64,000 bases of DNA from Ahrensia sp. R2A130 (GCF_000179775.1 NZ_AEEB01000026.1:62001-126000); one strand, 5' to 3'. Positions 45,201 through 53,969 are shown, numbered from the stretch's first letter. Notes: generated by a model from the sequence alone, not told the origin. Translations and numbers: made by a program.

Positions 45201-46660
45201 TCCTTCGACGGGCGTTGGAAAAACAGATGCTTGTCGCCATCGGCGGGGCTGAATAACGCTTCGGAGGCAGACACGGCTTCCGATTTCCCCAAGAACAGCA
45301 GCCCGCGCGGCAGCAGCGCGTAGTGGAACCTGTTGAACACTTCCGACTGTAAACTGGCCTGAAAATAGATCAGCAGGTTGCGGCAGCTGATCATGTCCAC
45401 CTTCAGGAAAGGCGGGTCCTGCGCGATGTTGTGGACGGAGAACACCATCTTTTCACGCAGCATTTTCTTGACCGTGTAGCCGGACGGCACCTCGTCGAAA
45501 TAGCGGCGGATTAAGTGCGGTGGCACCTGGTCCAGCGCGCTGTGCGGGTAAAAACCCCTGCGGGCAATTTCAATCGCATGGGTGTCGATGTCGGTAGCGA
45601 AAATCTGCAATTTCGCGTTATCGGCGGCACCGTTTTCTCGCATGGCTTCGGAAAACAACATGCCGATGGAATAGGCTTCTTCGCCCGTCGCGGTGCCCGG
45701 CACCCAAACGCGGATATGGTCCTTGCCCTTACCGGCCACGATGGCCGCGATATGGGTTTTCAGCGCGTCGAACTCGACCGGGTCGCGAAAGAAGGACGTG
45801 ACCGAGATCAGCAAATCCTTGAACAGCAACTGCACCTCGTCGGGCGAGTGGCGGGCGATGTCCACATAGTCTTCCAGCCGTGCATTTTTGGTGGCCGCCA
45901 TGCGCCGCTCGACCCGGCGCTGAAATGTGGCCGTCTTGTAGTGGCGAAAGTTCACTTTGGTCTGGTCGTGCAGCAGCTGAACGAGTTCCGACGTCGCATC
46001 CAAATTCAGCGGCGAAGCCCGCAGCGCCCCCAGATTGCGCGGCAGTTTGGTGATCTTGGGAATTTGCGCGCCGATCTCCTCCGGCGACATCACGAGGTCG
46101 ATATTGCCGCCCTCCATGGCAGCCACCGGCATGCTGGAATATTTCGCGGTCAGCTCGTCCTGCGCGATGGTGATGCCGCCATGGGCACGAATGCTGGAAA
46201 TGCCCTTGGCCCCGTCGGACCCCGTGCCTGACAGGATCACCCCGATCGCAAATTCCTTCTTTGCCATCGCAAGCGAAGTGAGAAACGTATCGATGGAAGG
46301 CTTCGGCGCACCCGGCTCGGTGCTGGGGTCCACCAGTCTGATTTTGTTGTTTTTGACGATGGCATTCTTGTTGGGCGGCGTGATGTAAATCGTGTTCGGC
46401 TTCGGAGCCAGATTGTCCGTCACATCCTGCACATCGATGGTCGCCTCGCGACCGATGATTTCCGCCAGCATGCTTTTGTGATGCGGCGCCATGTGCTGCG
46501 CCACGATATAGGTGACGGGCAAATCATCCGGCAGGTTGCGCGCCAACCCCCGCAGCGCCTCCAACCCACCAGCAGACGCACCAAGGCCAACCCAAAACCG
46601 GGCCTTCTTGGCATCACCCCCCGCACGCTTATTCGCTTTAACCAACGACCCAACCCTCAC
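42263..46660 (-). CDS. CheB-CheR-PAS hybrid sensor histidine kinase
   Basis: A 1465-residue signalling protein. Domains in order: CheB methylesterase (about 20-205; catalytic Ser in GLGASAGG, His in QHMAPHH, Asp in SGTGSDGAKG), CheR methyltransferase (about 215-480; GTATGEEAYSIGM), a coiled coil of near-perfect heptads (about 655-745, NEELQSTNEELETSNEEL), four PAS domains (about 750-1235), HisKA with phospho-His in CSHDLKEPVRL near 1255, and HATPase (NLIGNALKFSD, DNGPGIP, GTGLGLSIAQ). No receiver domain or membrane segment, so it is cytosolic. GTG at 46660 is the furthest start; a TTG a few codons in is possible. It is followed by two receivers. Confidence 0.93.
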   Translation of the reverse strand: MRVGSLVKANKRAGGDAKKARFWVGLGASAGGLEALRGLARNLPDDLPVTYIVAQHMAPHHKSMLAEIIGREATIDVQDVTDNLAPKPNTIYITPPNKNAIVKNNKIRLVDPSTEPGAPKPSIDTFLTSLAMAKKEFAIGVILSGTGSDGAKGISSIRAHGGITIAQDELTAKYSSMPVAAMEGGNIDLVMSPEEIGAQIPKITKLPRNLGALRASPLNLDATSELVQLLHDQTKVNFRHYKTATFQRRVERRMAATKNARLEDYVDIARHSPDEVQLLFKDLLISVTSFFRDPVEFDALKTHIAAIVAGKGKDHIRVWVPGTATGEEAYSIGMLFSEAMRENGAADNAKLQIFATDIDTHAIEIARRGFYPHSALDQVPPHLIRRYFDEVPSGYTVKKMLREKMVFSVHNIAQDPPFLKVDMISCRNLLIYFQASLQSEVFNRFHYALLPRGLLFLGKSEAVSASEALFSPADGDKHLFFQRPSKERRAPREMLYQRPAPINKAQQNVEMVPAVQLAQAEGRLEALIARLGTAAVLIDTKLNIVKSYGDFQRYVGVSSGMVDTKVTSLIREPFCRDLQASVPGVLRNQIVSEGFTQTVEGSEGTLREKVTIYPIETEHCEGPMALAVFKEWKEESVEIEPLDASPSAAALRKQVADLSSELVIAKTTLQQTVEELETSNEELQALNEEMQSSNEELQSTNEELETSNEELQSTNEELSTVNEELQVNAQQLSILNQSLSSILDNVTIPLLVVDRNLSITNASVVSEEFFGISHDLTLAHASRCRMRPGYPDLVDSLQAALDTGEPMEWHIRNKTQSATMKIVPHFSSSNELLGAIVLVVDNTSELMSARDELQLIFDTVPVGIMVRDRKGRVIRSNGQAAKLLGSTVEDLKKGVFADNFSKDSGAAIKRRDLEILETGDPKLSETSRYRLKNGQDIWARTSGIPAKHPTQNDTAIYAIVQDVTEQYEAEAALMQSELRLSQALKASRIGLWEEDLISGDVYLSERQSEILGVRSEGGRHYSRAMDAYIHPEDRKKVNRSRKQHLTSDHPFNETYRVKRGDGQYIWVKSYGQVVRDDEGTPIKLVGTMADVTADRDMLNSIRERKEQLELAAALSGVGYWKVDFKHDEVFWSEQVHVIHGTTHETYSPDLESALNFYHADDVSMVRDHLEATVERNAPFEMVARIIRADGKERIVRTIATLHKGDDGEAESLFGVFRDITEEKKKEVDLQSTLEELGRSNEELNRFSYVCSHDLKEPVRLIESMATLLIDPDFNVDETKQTEILKRIGSNTSRLKGIIDSLLAYSRIDARVELEDADLSKIMKDVLDGLALAIKEHNAVIEVADLPVIKGASVHFMQLFQNLIGNALKFSDKLKPVVKLSTSQTETGWLFVLEDNGPGIPADSRKDIFNLFSRLQRRDEVEGTGLGLSIAQRIVMQYGGTIECTDSALGGAAFHIYLPHKVSEDG

Positions 46661-47364
46661 GCAACAAAAGCGTGTAGGTTAAGAATTGCAATCTATGATT
46701 GTGAGGTCAAGCGATTAAACTCCTATCCGCAACCGAGTCTTAATGTTGGTTTCCGCCAGCACCTGCAACGTCCTGCAAAACCAGTCTTACTTGTCTAAAC
46801 AAAACTCCGCAGACTTCTGTGCCAGATGGAAATTGCTTGACCATAACCGGTCGAAGACAAGCGAGCTGTCGTTATAGAAAGCACTGCCGGCAGATCGGAA
46901 TCTGCCGAACGCTTAGACAAAGAAATATACCATACCATTCTTATACAACTTTTGTGATTTGCAAGAATGCGCTCAGTCAGTCAGCCGACTCACTGCACTT
47001 CTGCCAAAATCTCAGAGGGTGGAAACAGTGTGCCGGACCGTCGATGGCCGACGACCATCATCACCTGCACATTGGCCGTGTTTGGACGTTCAAGTTCGCA
47101 TACGTCGCGGTAGACAGCATTTGTTCGGAACAGCTGCACAAAGATTACCACCGCCGATTTGGAAAACGAGTCCGGATGATCATACGCTTTGCTGTGACCG
47201 GTGGCATCGTAGGCTCAGGTCACGTAACTCTGTTTGATGTCGGTTGCTAAACGTCTGCAGCAAGGCCAATGGTGTTGCTACCGGTCGCGACTGAAGATTG
47301 CGGCTCGTGTGAGACAAACCAAAGTGGGCGAGCCTTGCCGGGCGAAAGCCGGTGATGGGGAAAA
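46661..47364. other. Intergenic region without a convincing gene
   Basis: About 700 bases between the divergent kinase and RimK operons. Open frames are present (for example one starting at 47043 with several His) but none has family resemblance, a ribosome site or good codon use. It is AT-richer than the flanks near 46680-46960 and probably carries the two promoters. Confidence 0.4.
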
Positions 47365-47847
47365 ATGACCGTGAGAGACGATACAAACACACATTCGGCT
47401 TATTCTGACTGGAGCATCATCGGCTGGCAGGAACACATAGCGCTACCCGACTTCGACATCGACACTATCAAGGCCAAGATCGACACCGGTGCGCGAACTT
47501 CGGCGTTGCATGCCGTCGATCTCAAGCAGGAAGACGTTGATGGCGTCCCGCATATTTCGTTCCACATACCTCGATCAGGCGTTCCGCGAACTCATCGTGA
47601 CCGGGCTCCGCTCGTGGACAAGCGGGATATCAAGAACACAAGTGGCGTGGTGGAAAGCCGTTACGTCATCGAAACACTGCTGCTGATTGGCAAACGGAAA
47701 TGGCGCATTGAGGTGTCATTGGCCGACCGCGAAGAAATGGTTTTCGACATTATTTTGGGCCGAACCGCCATCCGTCGACACAAGCTGATGGTCGCGCCGG
47801 GGAAGTCTTTCCTTATAGGCCAACCTGTTGCCAGGCGCCCGAAATAA
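47365..47847 (+). CDS. ATP-dependent zinc protease-like protein (RimB/DUF785, retropepsin-like)
   Basis: A 160-residue protein of the family called putative ATP-dependent zinc protease, which has a retropepsin-like aspartic protease fold. The active-site signature is KIDTGARTSALHA near residue 35, and the closing motifs are SRYVIETLLLIGKRKWRIEVSL (part) and ILGRTAIRRH. The family nearly always accompanies RimK-type ligases, as here, and is thought to trim or process their peptide product. An ATG at 47365 follows GATGGGG. RimK starts 50 bases after the stop with its own ribosome site. Confidence 0.88.
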   Translation: MTVRDDTNTHSAYSDWSIIGWQEHIALPDFDIDTIKAKIDTGARTSALHAVDLKQEDVDGVPHISFHIPRSGVPRTHRDRAPLVDKRDIKNTSGVVESRYVIETLLLIGKRKWRIEVSLADREEMVFDIILGRTAIRRHKLMVAPGKSFLIGQPVARRPK

Positions 47848-47897
47848 ACCTCTAACAACAGCCGTCGGCAGTAGCGCGCCTCTTTAGGAGATTGCAC

Positions 47898-48803
47898 ATG
47901 AAAATCGCCATGATGGCCCGCAACCCCAACCTATATTCGCACAAGCGTTTGAAGGAAGCGGCAGAACAACGGGGCCACACGCTCGACATCATCAACACGC
48001 TGCGCTGCACCATGACCATCGCTTCGCGTAAGCCACATATCTACTACAATGGCGAAAAGCTGGTTGGCTATGATGCGGTTATTCCCCGAATCGGTGCGTC
48101 GATCACCTTCTACGGCCTAGCCGTGCTGCGGCAGTTTGAAATGGCTGGTGTTTATCCGCTGAACGAAAGCGTCGCCATCGGTCGCTCACGCGACAAACTT
48201 CGCTCTACGCAGATCCTTGCACGTGAAGGCATCGGCCTCCCGGTCACAACTTTCGCGCATGATCCTAAGCAGACGGAAGAAGTGCTGAAGCTTGCAGGTG
48301 GTGCGCCGTTGGTCATCAAGCTGCTGGAAGGCACGCAAGGGTTAGGTGTCGTTCTGGCCGATACAGATCGTTCCGCGAAATCTGTCATCGAAGCCTTCCG
48401 GGCCTCCAACACCAACATCTTGGTGCAAGAGTTCATCAAAGAAGCTGGCGGCACCGATATTCGTGCGCTGGTCGTTGGTGGCAAAGTCGTCGCCGCGATG
48501 ATGCGCACCGGTGCCGATGGCGAGTTTCGCTCCAACTTGCATCGGGGCGGTACAGCGAAGACACTGAAACTATCACCGGAAGAACGCTCGACGGCTATCC
48601 GCTCTGCCAAAGCGATGGGCCTCAATGTCTGCGGCGTCGACATGCTGCGTGCCAACCACGGGCCTGTGGTGATGGAAGTGAATTCCTCGCCCGGTTTGGA
48701 AGGCGTAGAAAAAGCGACTGGCATCGATATTGCAGGCAAGATCATCGAACTGTTGGAAAAGAAGGCCCCCAAAGGCGGTACCAAAACCAAGGGTACGGGC
48801 TGA
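47898..48803 (+). CDS. rimK: RimK family alpha-L-glutamate ligase (ATP-grasp)
   Basis: ATP-grasp enzyme of 301 residues that adds glutamate residues to a protein C terminus (ribosomal protein S6 in the classical case) or makes poly-glutamate. It starts [17 protein letters not shown], has the ATP-binding [15 protein letters not shown] near residue 138, [19 protein letters not shown] near residue 178 and the metal-binding [12 protein letters not shown] near residue 258. TTTAGGAG precedes the ATG. The tail ends with a short Lys-rich stretch. Its neighbours, a RimB-like protease and an AstE-type deacylase, form a small operon. The acceptor is not known here. Confidence 0.95.
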   Translation: MKIAMMARNPNLYSHKRLKEAAEQRGHTLDIINTLRCTMTIASRKPHIYYNGEKLVGYDAVIPRIGASITFYGLAVLRQFEMAGVYPLNESVAIGRSRDKLRSTQILAREGIGLPVTTFAHDPKQTEEVLKLAGGAPLVIKLLEGTQGLGVVLADTDRSAKSVIEAFRASNTNILVQEFIKEAGGTDIRALVVGGKVVAAMMRTGADGEFRSNLHRGGTAKTLKLSPEERSTAIRSAKAMGLNVCGVDMLRANHGPVVMEVNSSPGLEGVEKATGIDIAGKIIELLEKKAPKGGTKTKGTG

Positions 48804-48808
48804 ACGGA

Positions 48809-49858
48809 ATGTCGAGCAAAACGCGCGATGGCTTTACTGTCGGCGAGCACACGATTGATGCAGGAACCCGTAAAACGGTGGACCTGCCCGTCAGCGTGTT
48901 GTCTGACCACACGCCCGTAACGCTTTCTGTACATGTCGTGCACGGCAAAAGGCCGGGACCAGTGCTGTTTGTCAGTGCTGCCGTTCATGGCGACGAGGTG
49001 ATCGGTGCTGAAATTGTACGCCGTCTTTTGCGGACTCCGGCGCTTCGCAGCATTCGAGGTACGTTGCTGGCGATCCCCATCGTCAACGCCTTTGGGCTAA
49101 TGAATCACTCGCGCTATCTACCGGACCGACGTGACCTGAACCGTTCGTTTCCCGGGTCGCCAAAAGGATCTCTGGCCTCACGGTTGGCCCATCTGTTTTT
49201 GACCGAAATTGTGGAGCGGTCCGACTTGGGTATCGATCTGCATTCCGCCGCCGTTCACCGCACCAACCTGCCTCAAGTTCGCGTAACGCCGGACCGACCA
49301 GAAGTTATGGAACTGGCGCATGTTTTCGGCGCACCACTGACGCTGACTTCAAAAATTCGCCCCGGTTCGTTGCGCGATGCAGCTGATAAGAAGGGCGTGA
49401 ACATCCTTCTTTACGAAGCGGGCGAGGGCCTGCGGTTCGATGAGTTTGCCGTACGCGCGGGTGTGTCCGGTATCCTGCGGATCATGCGTCATCTGGACAT
49501 GATACCCGGCATCGCCACACCGAAACGGAAACTGCCGACCATTGTATCACGGTCAAGCTCTTGGTTGCGCGCTCCGGCAGGTGGGTTGCTGCGAAGCCAC
49601 AAGAATATCGGGGAAGCCGTGACCGAGGGCGATATACTCGGCACCATCTCCGATCCGTTCGGGGAGGAGGAAACCCCGGTCGTGGCCGAGTTCTCAGGCC
49701 TGATGATTGGTCGTACCCATCTCCCGATCGTCAACGAGGGTGACGGCCTGTTTCACGTCGCACGCATCGGCTCCGACATACCTGCAGAAAAGCGTATCGA
49801 CGGGCTGACCAGCGAACTCGAAGATGATGTGTTGCTTGATGAAGACGAGATTATTTAG
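48809..49858 (+). CDS. Succinylglutamate desuccinylase/aspartoacylase family protein
   Basis: Zinc carboxypeptidase-like deacylase of 349 residues. Zinc ligands are in AAVHGDEVIGAE near residue 56 (His and Glu) and in IDLHSAA near residue 146; the substrate-carboxylate motif appears as RRDLNRSFPGS near residue 110. The C-terminal 90 residues form a barrel-like extension with an alanine/glycine pattern typical of AstE-like proteins. It ends the RimK operon, six bases after rimK. Members in RimK operons are thought to act on amidated glutamate chains or their capping group; the exact substrate is inference. It converges with the pqi operon. Confidence 0.9.
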   Translation: MSSKTRDGFTVGEHTIDAGTRKTVDLPVSVLSDHTPVTLSVHVVHGKRPGPVLFVSAAVHGDEVIGAEIVRRLLRTPALRSIRGTLLAIPIVNAFGLMNHSRYLPDRRDLNRSFPGSPKGSLASRLAHLFLTEIVERSDLGIDLHSAAVHRTNLPQVRVTPDRPEVMELAHVFGAPLTLTSKIRPGSLRDAADKKGVNILLYEAGEGLRFDEFAVRAGVSGILRIMRHLDMIPGIATPKRKLPTIVSRSSSWLRAPAGGLLRSHKNIGEAVTEGDILGTISDPFGEEETPVVAEFSGLMIGRTHLPIVNEGDGLFHVARIGSDIPAEKRIDGLTSELEDDVLLDEDEII

Positions 49859-49979
49859 ACATAAAGCGCACGCTTTCGTCATCCCTTTCGTAGCGTATGG
49901 CGAGTTCCGGTTCTATGGCTCTATCGACACTGCTTAACGTATGATGTTTTCACCAGACCTGTTCGCTTATGATGATACT

Positions 49980-50546
49980 TTACAACGACTTAGCGATGCG
50001 CTCTGCCAGTTGCTTCCATACCTGTGCGTGGGCGGCGACAATGTCTTGGGCTTTTAATGAGGCTGCATTTGTTTTGACCGAGAAAGGTTGAACGGTATCG
50101 CTGGTTCGGGATGAACCGCGGCGCACTGCATATTGACCTGACAACGTCATGACGCGGTTTGCATTGACGATCATTTCTTCAACCTCAACCCGCAAATCGG
50201 CTTCGGGTTCACCATCTAGTGGCCATGGATCAAGAGCCACCTTTGCGCCGGTAATCTCTGTCAGATTGCGCACCAACGTCAAACTTAGCGCGCGTTCTGG
50301 ATCATCGGCCCAGTCCGCCTGCGGCACCGGCACCAAGGCTCCGGCTGCATTGCGCATGAAGAGGTTAGTTTCCTTCGCGTAGGATGGCAGCGTTACCTTA
50401 TCGACTGCGATCGTGCGCGAACGCGGCGTTACCTTCATGGTCGACAGAACGGTGTCGACCGAAAATCGGGGGGACGGTTCGTTTACGCAACCAACGAGGC
50501 CTGCCATCAGGACGACAGGTAGAATGAAAGTGTATGCGATACGCAA
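49980..50546 (-). CDS. pqiC: PqiC-like outer membrane lipoprotein (ABC-type transport auxiliary)
   Basis: Lipoprotein of 188 residues with a signal peptide ending in the lipobox LVGC (cysteine at about 20). The mature part starts VNEPSPRFSVDTV and shows the PqiC/YmbA pattern of a small alpha/beta domain, including YAKETNLFMRN and the strand ADLRVEVEEM. The start is probably the TTG at 50546, one base after the pqiB stop, with GAGG eight bases upstream; no ATG or GTG fits. PqiC docks the MCE needle of PqiB at the outer membrane. It is the last gene of the pqi operon. Confidence 0.85.
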   Translation of the reverse strand: MRIAYTFILPVVLMAGLVGCVNEPSPRFSVDTVLSTMKVTPRSRTIAVDKVTLPSYAKETNLFMRNAAGALVPVPQADWADDPERALSLTLVRNLTEITGAKVALDPWPLDGEPEADLRVEVEEMIVNANRVMTLSGQYAVRRGSSRTSDTVQPFSVKTNAASLKAQDIVAAHAQVWKQLAERIAKSL

Positions 50547-50547
50547 G

Positions 50548-52317
50548 TTAGCGACCTCTGAGAACGGAGCTGGGGTCCCGCTCAATGGTGCGGGCTAGGG
50601 AACGGAAAGATTCCGCAGTGGATGCGAGTTCGCGCAAAACACCGCGCAGATCCTTGTAAACGCGCGATTGTGGCGAGTAGCCGTTGACCACGGCCTGAAG
50701 GCCATCTGCGGCGCTATTGAGGCGTTTGGCAAGACCAGGCAACGTCTTGGCCGCACCGTCGATGGATTTGAGCGCCCCGTTTGCCGTTCGCAGCGTTTCG
50801 TTGAGGTTCTGGATAGCACCACCCTTGCGGATGTCTTCGGCAAGGCCCCTGATTTCCGCCAAAGTCAGCTCCAGCGACTTGGGAACTTGGGCGACACCAT
50901 CCGAACGCAACACGTCCTCTGCAGCCGACGTGACACTGGCAACACCTGCCAGCGCTTGGGTCGCATTGGTCAACAAGGCCTCGAACGGTAGGTTGGAAAC
51001 GCGTTTTATGAGGCCGTTGACGCCTGAATTCTCATCGGCAATCGCCGCCGGGGCGGCAGGAAGGGTCACGCGACCGAACTGGTTGAGCGATATCTCGCCA
51101 GCAGTTGCATCGGGTAGCGTGACGAGCTCGACAATTGCGGTTTGACCGAACAGTCCCTCACTGGCGACGCGTGCGCGCAACCCCCTACTTACGCGTTGGG
51201 CTAGAATATCCTGCATCTCTTCGACGCTCATATCTTTTCGCATTCCCAATCGCGTTGGCGAGATGTCCATATCGATGCGCAGCTTGACGGCGTTGGTTTC
51301 GCTATCATCCCCTGCGACGCCCACAACATCGACAACTTCGCCAACCTTTGCGCCGCGTTGGCGGACTATGCTGCCGATACCAAGACCTTCGACATCACCG
51401 TCCAAGACAATGGACACAGGTAAGTCAGGCGCCACATCGGATTCAAATGCATCGCTCCGCGCTGCCGCCTCTGTGGTGAAAACATCATATACGTGACCTT
51501 CCGCAACCGGTTTGCCGCCGGTGACGGGCGTGCCGAAGCTAACGCCGCCTTCGAGCAGCGCGGCTAGACTATCTACCTTTAGCGCCAGACCAGAGGCACC
51601 AACATTGACGGAAATTCCCGAAGCGTTCCAGAAACGGGCGTTCACCGTAAGGCGCTTGTCGTAGGGGGCCTTTACAAAAGCATCCATGGTGACGGTAGTT
51701 CCACTTTCCGAAAGCAACGGTTGGCCAATGCGTCCGACTTCGATGCCAGATGCCAGAACGGGAGCACCGGCTGAGAGTTGACCACCTGCCCGCGTGCGCA
51801 AGACGATACGGGTACCTTCTTCGCCCGGTCCGACCAATGGTGGGTTAGGCAATGCTTCAAAATATTCTGCCGGTGCGCCGGACTCTCCATCCCAGTTACC
51901 GGCGATGTAAACACCGGATAACAACGTACCGATGCCACTAACCCCGCGTGCGCTGACACGCGGCTCGACAAGCCAGAATTGGGCATCGGCATCGACAAAT
52001 TGGGCAATCGATTTATCGAGACGCAACTTTGCTTCGATAGCGCCCATTCCATCAGAAAACCCGACCTTTTCGACCACGCCGACCCGAAGATCACGCACAC
52101 GCAATTCGGTAGAGCCCGCGGAAATGCCCGAGGCTGACTGGAACACGATAGTGATGAGTGGCCCACGCGATGAGTAGTTGCCCCATACCACCACACCCGC
52201 AACGACGAGCGCGAGGAGAGGCATCAACCACACGACCGATAGGCGGCGCTTACGTTTTTCGGGTGTTGGCTCGGCGAGGTTCAGCCGCTCGCCAGACACT
52301 TCAAACTCATCGGCCAT
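50548..52317 (-). CDS. pqiB: PqiB, MCE-domain intermembrane lipid transport protein
   Basis: Forms the periplasmic tunnel of the Pqi lipid-transfer machine, about 589 residues. One N-terminal membrane segment (VVWLMPLLALVVAGVVVWG, residues about 28-46) is followed by three MCE (mlaD) domains starting near residues 50, 165 and 295, recognised by GSTELRVRDLRVGVVEKV, GAPVLASGIEVGRIG and the third copy with GSIVRQRGAKVGEVVDV, and then a long helical needle. The ATG at 52317 overlaps the PqiA gene by 11 bases. In E. coli the complex moves lipids between membranes and responds to oxidative stress. Confidence 0.93.
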   Translation of the reverse strand: MADEFEVSGERLNLAEPTPEKRKRRLSVVWLMPLLALVVAGVVVWGNYSSRGPLITIVFQSASGISAGSTELRVRDLRVGVVEKVGFSDGMGAIEAKLRLDKSIAQFVDADAQFWLVEPRVSARGVSGIGTLLSGVYIAGNWDGESGAPAEYFEALPNPPLVGPGEEGTRIVLRTRAGGQLSAGAPVLASGIEVGRIGQPLLSESGTTVTMDAFVKAPYDKRLTVNARFWNASGISVNVGASGLALKVDSLAALLEGGVSFGTPVTGGKPVAEGHVYDVFTTEAAARSDAFESDVAPDLPVSIVLDGDVEGLGIGSIVRQRGAKVGEVVDVVGVAGDDSETNAVKLRIDMDISPTRLGMRKDMSVEEMQDILAQRVSRGLRARVASEGLFGQTAIVELVTLPDATAGEISLNQFGRVTLPAAPAAIADENSGVNGLIKRVSNLPFEALLTNATQALAGVASVTSAAEDVLRSDGVAQVPKSLELTLAEIRGLAEDIRKGGAIQNLNETLRTANGALKSIDGAAKTLPGLAKRLNSAADGLQAVVNGYSPQSRVYKDLRGVLRELASTAESFRSLARTIERDPSSVLRGR

Positions 52318-52984
52318 GCGCAGGTTCACCTTCGGCGTTTAGAGACTTTGGAGCAGTATCCCAAATCAGACGAGGGTCGAATGCCTGAGCGGACAACATG
52401 GTGAAAACCACTGAAAGCGCAAAGGATATTGCAGCGATGCCCGGTTGAATGGAAGCGAGGACATCGAACTGCACGAGCGCAACAAGAATGGCAACGACGA
52501 AGACATCGATCATCGACCAGCGGCCGACAAACTCAACGATTGCGTGAAGAGTGTGCAGGCGGTGAGGATCATGTCCTCGACCGCGCCCAAGCAATATCGC
52601 CAGATACGCAATGACGATAAATTTTGCGACAGGAATGACGATACTGGCAAAGAATACAATGCCCGCAATACCGTAGGCATGATGATGGATCAGATCCACA
52701 ACACCACCCACGATTGTGCTCTCGGTCGTCCTAAATGCCTGAGTGGTCTGGATCATCGGATAAACATTGGCCGGCACGAAGGCGATCAGTCCTGCGATCA
52801 ACCACGCCCAGACGTGCTGAAGGCTCGTTTCGTCCCGGCTGGCGAGCGGTGACAGACAGCGCGGGCACTCGCTCTCATCAGGCGACGCGACAAGGCCGCA
52901 ACTGCGACAGCCAACCAGCCCCGCATCACGCGCGGTGGTCAGCGAATGTTGGTGTTCAGACCGGTCCAAAGCGTGTTCCTGCAC
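52307..52984 (-). CDS. pqiA: PqiA domain protein, second half
   Basis: Inner membrane partner of PqiB, 225 residues. A cytoplasmic zinc ribbon comes first (CRSCGLVASPDESECPRC), followed by four membrane segments with the PqiA family signature YPMIQTTQ and TIVGGVVDLIHHHAYGIAGI (part), then VGRWSMIDVFVVAILVALVQ (part). The start is a GTG within the end of the previous gene, 46 bases overlap, and there is no sign of fusion. E. coli PqiA contains two such units in one chain, so here the protein is split in two. Confidence 0.9.
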   Translation of the reverse strand: MQEHALDRSEHQHSLTTARDAGLVGCRSCGLVASPDESECPRCLSPLASRDETSLQHVWAWLIAGLIAFVPANVYPMIQTTQAFRTTESTIVGGVVDLIHHHAYGIAGIVFFASIVIPVAKFIVIAYLAILLGRGRGHDPHRLHTLHAIVEFVGRWSMIDVFVVAILVALVQFDVLASIQPGIAAISFALSVVFTMLSAQAFDPRLIWDTAPKSLNAEGEPAHGR

Positions 52985-53556
52985 ATGAAGGTGTCTTGAA
53001 AAGCATTGACCGCAACGAGAAGAGAAAATGCCCAGAAGGCCGTGCCCATTTCGATGCTGGCCATGCCTGCGAGTTTAACGAGAGCGACGGCCACACCCAC
53101 CATAAAGATTTCCGCCATGGCCCACGGTTTCAAATAGAAAGCCCATCGCAGAGCTATCCGGGCCCCTGGCAAATTTGCCGTGCCCATTACAAGGGGTGCT
53201 AGAGTGTAGATCAGCAGCAGCGCTCGCGCCAAAGGCAGCACAACGATAAAACCCAACACCGCAAAAGCGAGCGGCGTCATTATGCCGGAGGCAAAACCAA
53301 GGATCACGTCCACCACCGATGCATTGGAATTAAACGACCCGGCTTTCAAATCGAGAAACGGTGCAAACAGCACGATGAACATGAGTATGGCAGAGGTGAT
53401 GGCCAAGCCCGTTACCCGCGCTATCGCTTCCGGCTGGCCGAGCGTCAGTTGGTAACCACATTGTACGCATCGCATGCGTTCACCTGAATGCTCCGCGCGC
53501 ACACGGTGCAGCACATCGCAGTGCGGGCATGCGATGCAGCTTTGATCCAATATCAT
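52939..53556 (-). CDS. pqiA: PqiA domain protein, first half
   Basis: First gene of the pqi operon, 205 residues. It begins with a zinc ribbon (CPHCDVLHRV and CVQCGYQL, residues about 10-35) and four membrane segments, including FAPFLDLKAGSF and PLARALLLIYTLAPLVMG (part). The last residues, ending LWTGLNTNIR, overlap the start of the second PqiA gene by 46 bases in another frame. With the second half it corresponds to the single two-unit PqiA of enterobacteria. No promoter was fixed upstream, where a decayed region begins. Confidence 0.88.
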   Translation of the reverse strand: MILDQSCIACPHCDVLHRVRAEHSGERMRCVQCGYQLTLGQPEAIARVTGLAITSAILMFIVLFAPFLDLKAGSFNSNASVVDVILGFASGIMTPLAFAVLGFIVVLPLARALLLIYTLAPLVMGTANLPGARIALRWAFYLKPWAMAEIFMVGVAVALVKLAGMASIEMGTAFWAFSLLVAVNAFQDTFMCRNTLWTGLNTNIR

Positions 53557-53740
53557 AAGTTCATTATTTCAAGTGCCAACGGTCGAAGTCACGTTTCATG
53601 GTATCATTTAGCCTATCGCACAGGACTGCTTTCAGAGCATCAAATTTCTCCCGCGCTTGCGCAGCCATCCTTTAAACTACCTGAAGTCAAACCGGCCTCA
53701 GCAATCAGGCAAAGCCTAGCTTGGATCTCGAATGTCGTAA

Positions 53741-53938
53741 GAGCGACGTACGCTAGAAGGGTTTTTGCAGCAGCTGGCCGCACAGCAGCCGAACACCGAA
53801 GTGGTGGGCCGCCGCGAGAACATCCGTCCGCTTTGCCGCTACAACATAGCAAAGATGGAAAGGTTGATCCGCGATGTCGTCCCAATGTTAGCCTATGCTG
53901 GCTTCCCGCTGAATCTGCACGATTTGCTGATGTGCTGA
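53741..53938 (+). pseudogene. Unrecognised protein-like remnant
   Basis: A 65-codon frame without a start reads ERRTLEGFLQQLAAQQPNTE, then RPLCRYNIAKMERLIRDVVP and LAYAGFPLNLHDLLM, and ends at TGA. The composition looks like real protein, and the stop in front (TAA) suggests a truncated gene. I do not recognise the family. The duplicated phasin-like segment begins 19 bases after it. Confidence 0.4.
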
Positions 53939-53969
53939 TGGTGAATGGCTTGCCCTTCGCGAAGGCGGC

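Noticed and set aside
46819-47250. 143-codon plus-strand frame upstream of the RimK operon
   Set aside because: No ribosome site, unusual composition and no resemblance to a family.
49859-49979. Short AAAGCG-CA-CGCTTT stem as terminator between the RimK and pqi operons
   Set aside because: Only six pairs and no T run; not enough to call a terminator.
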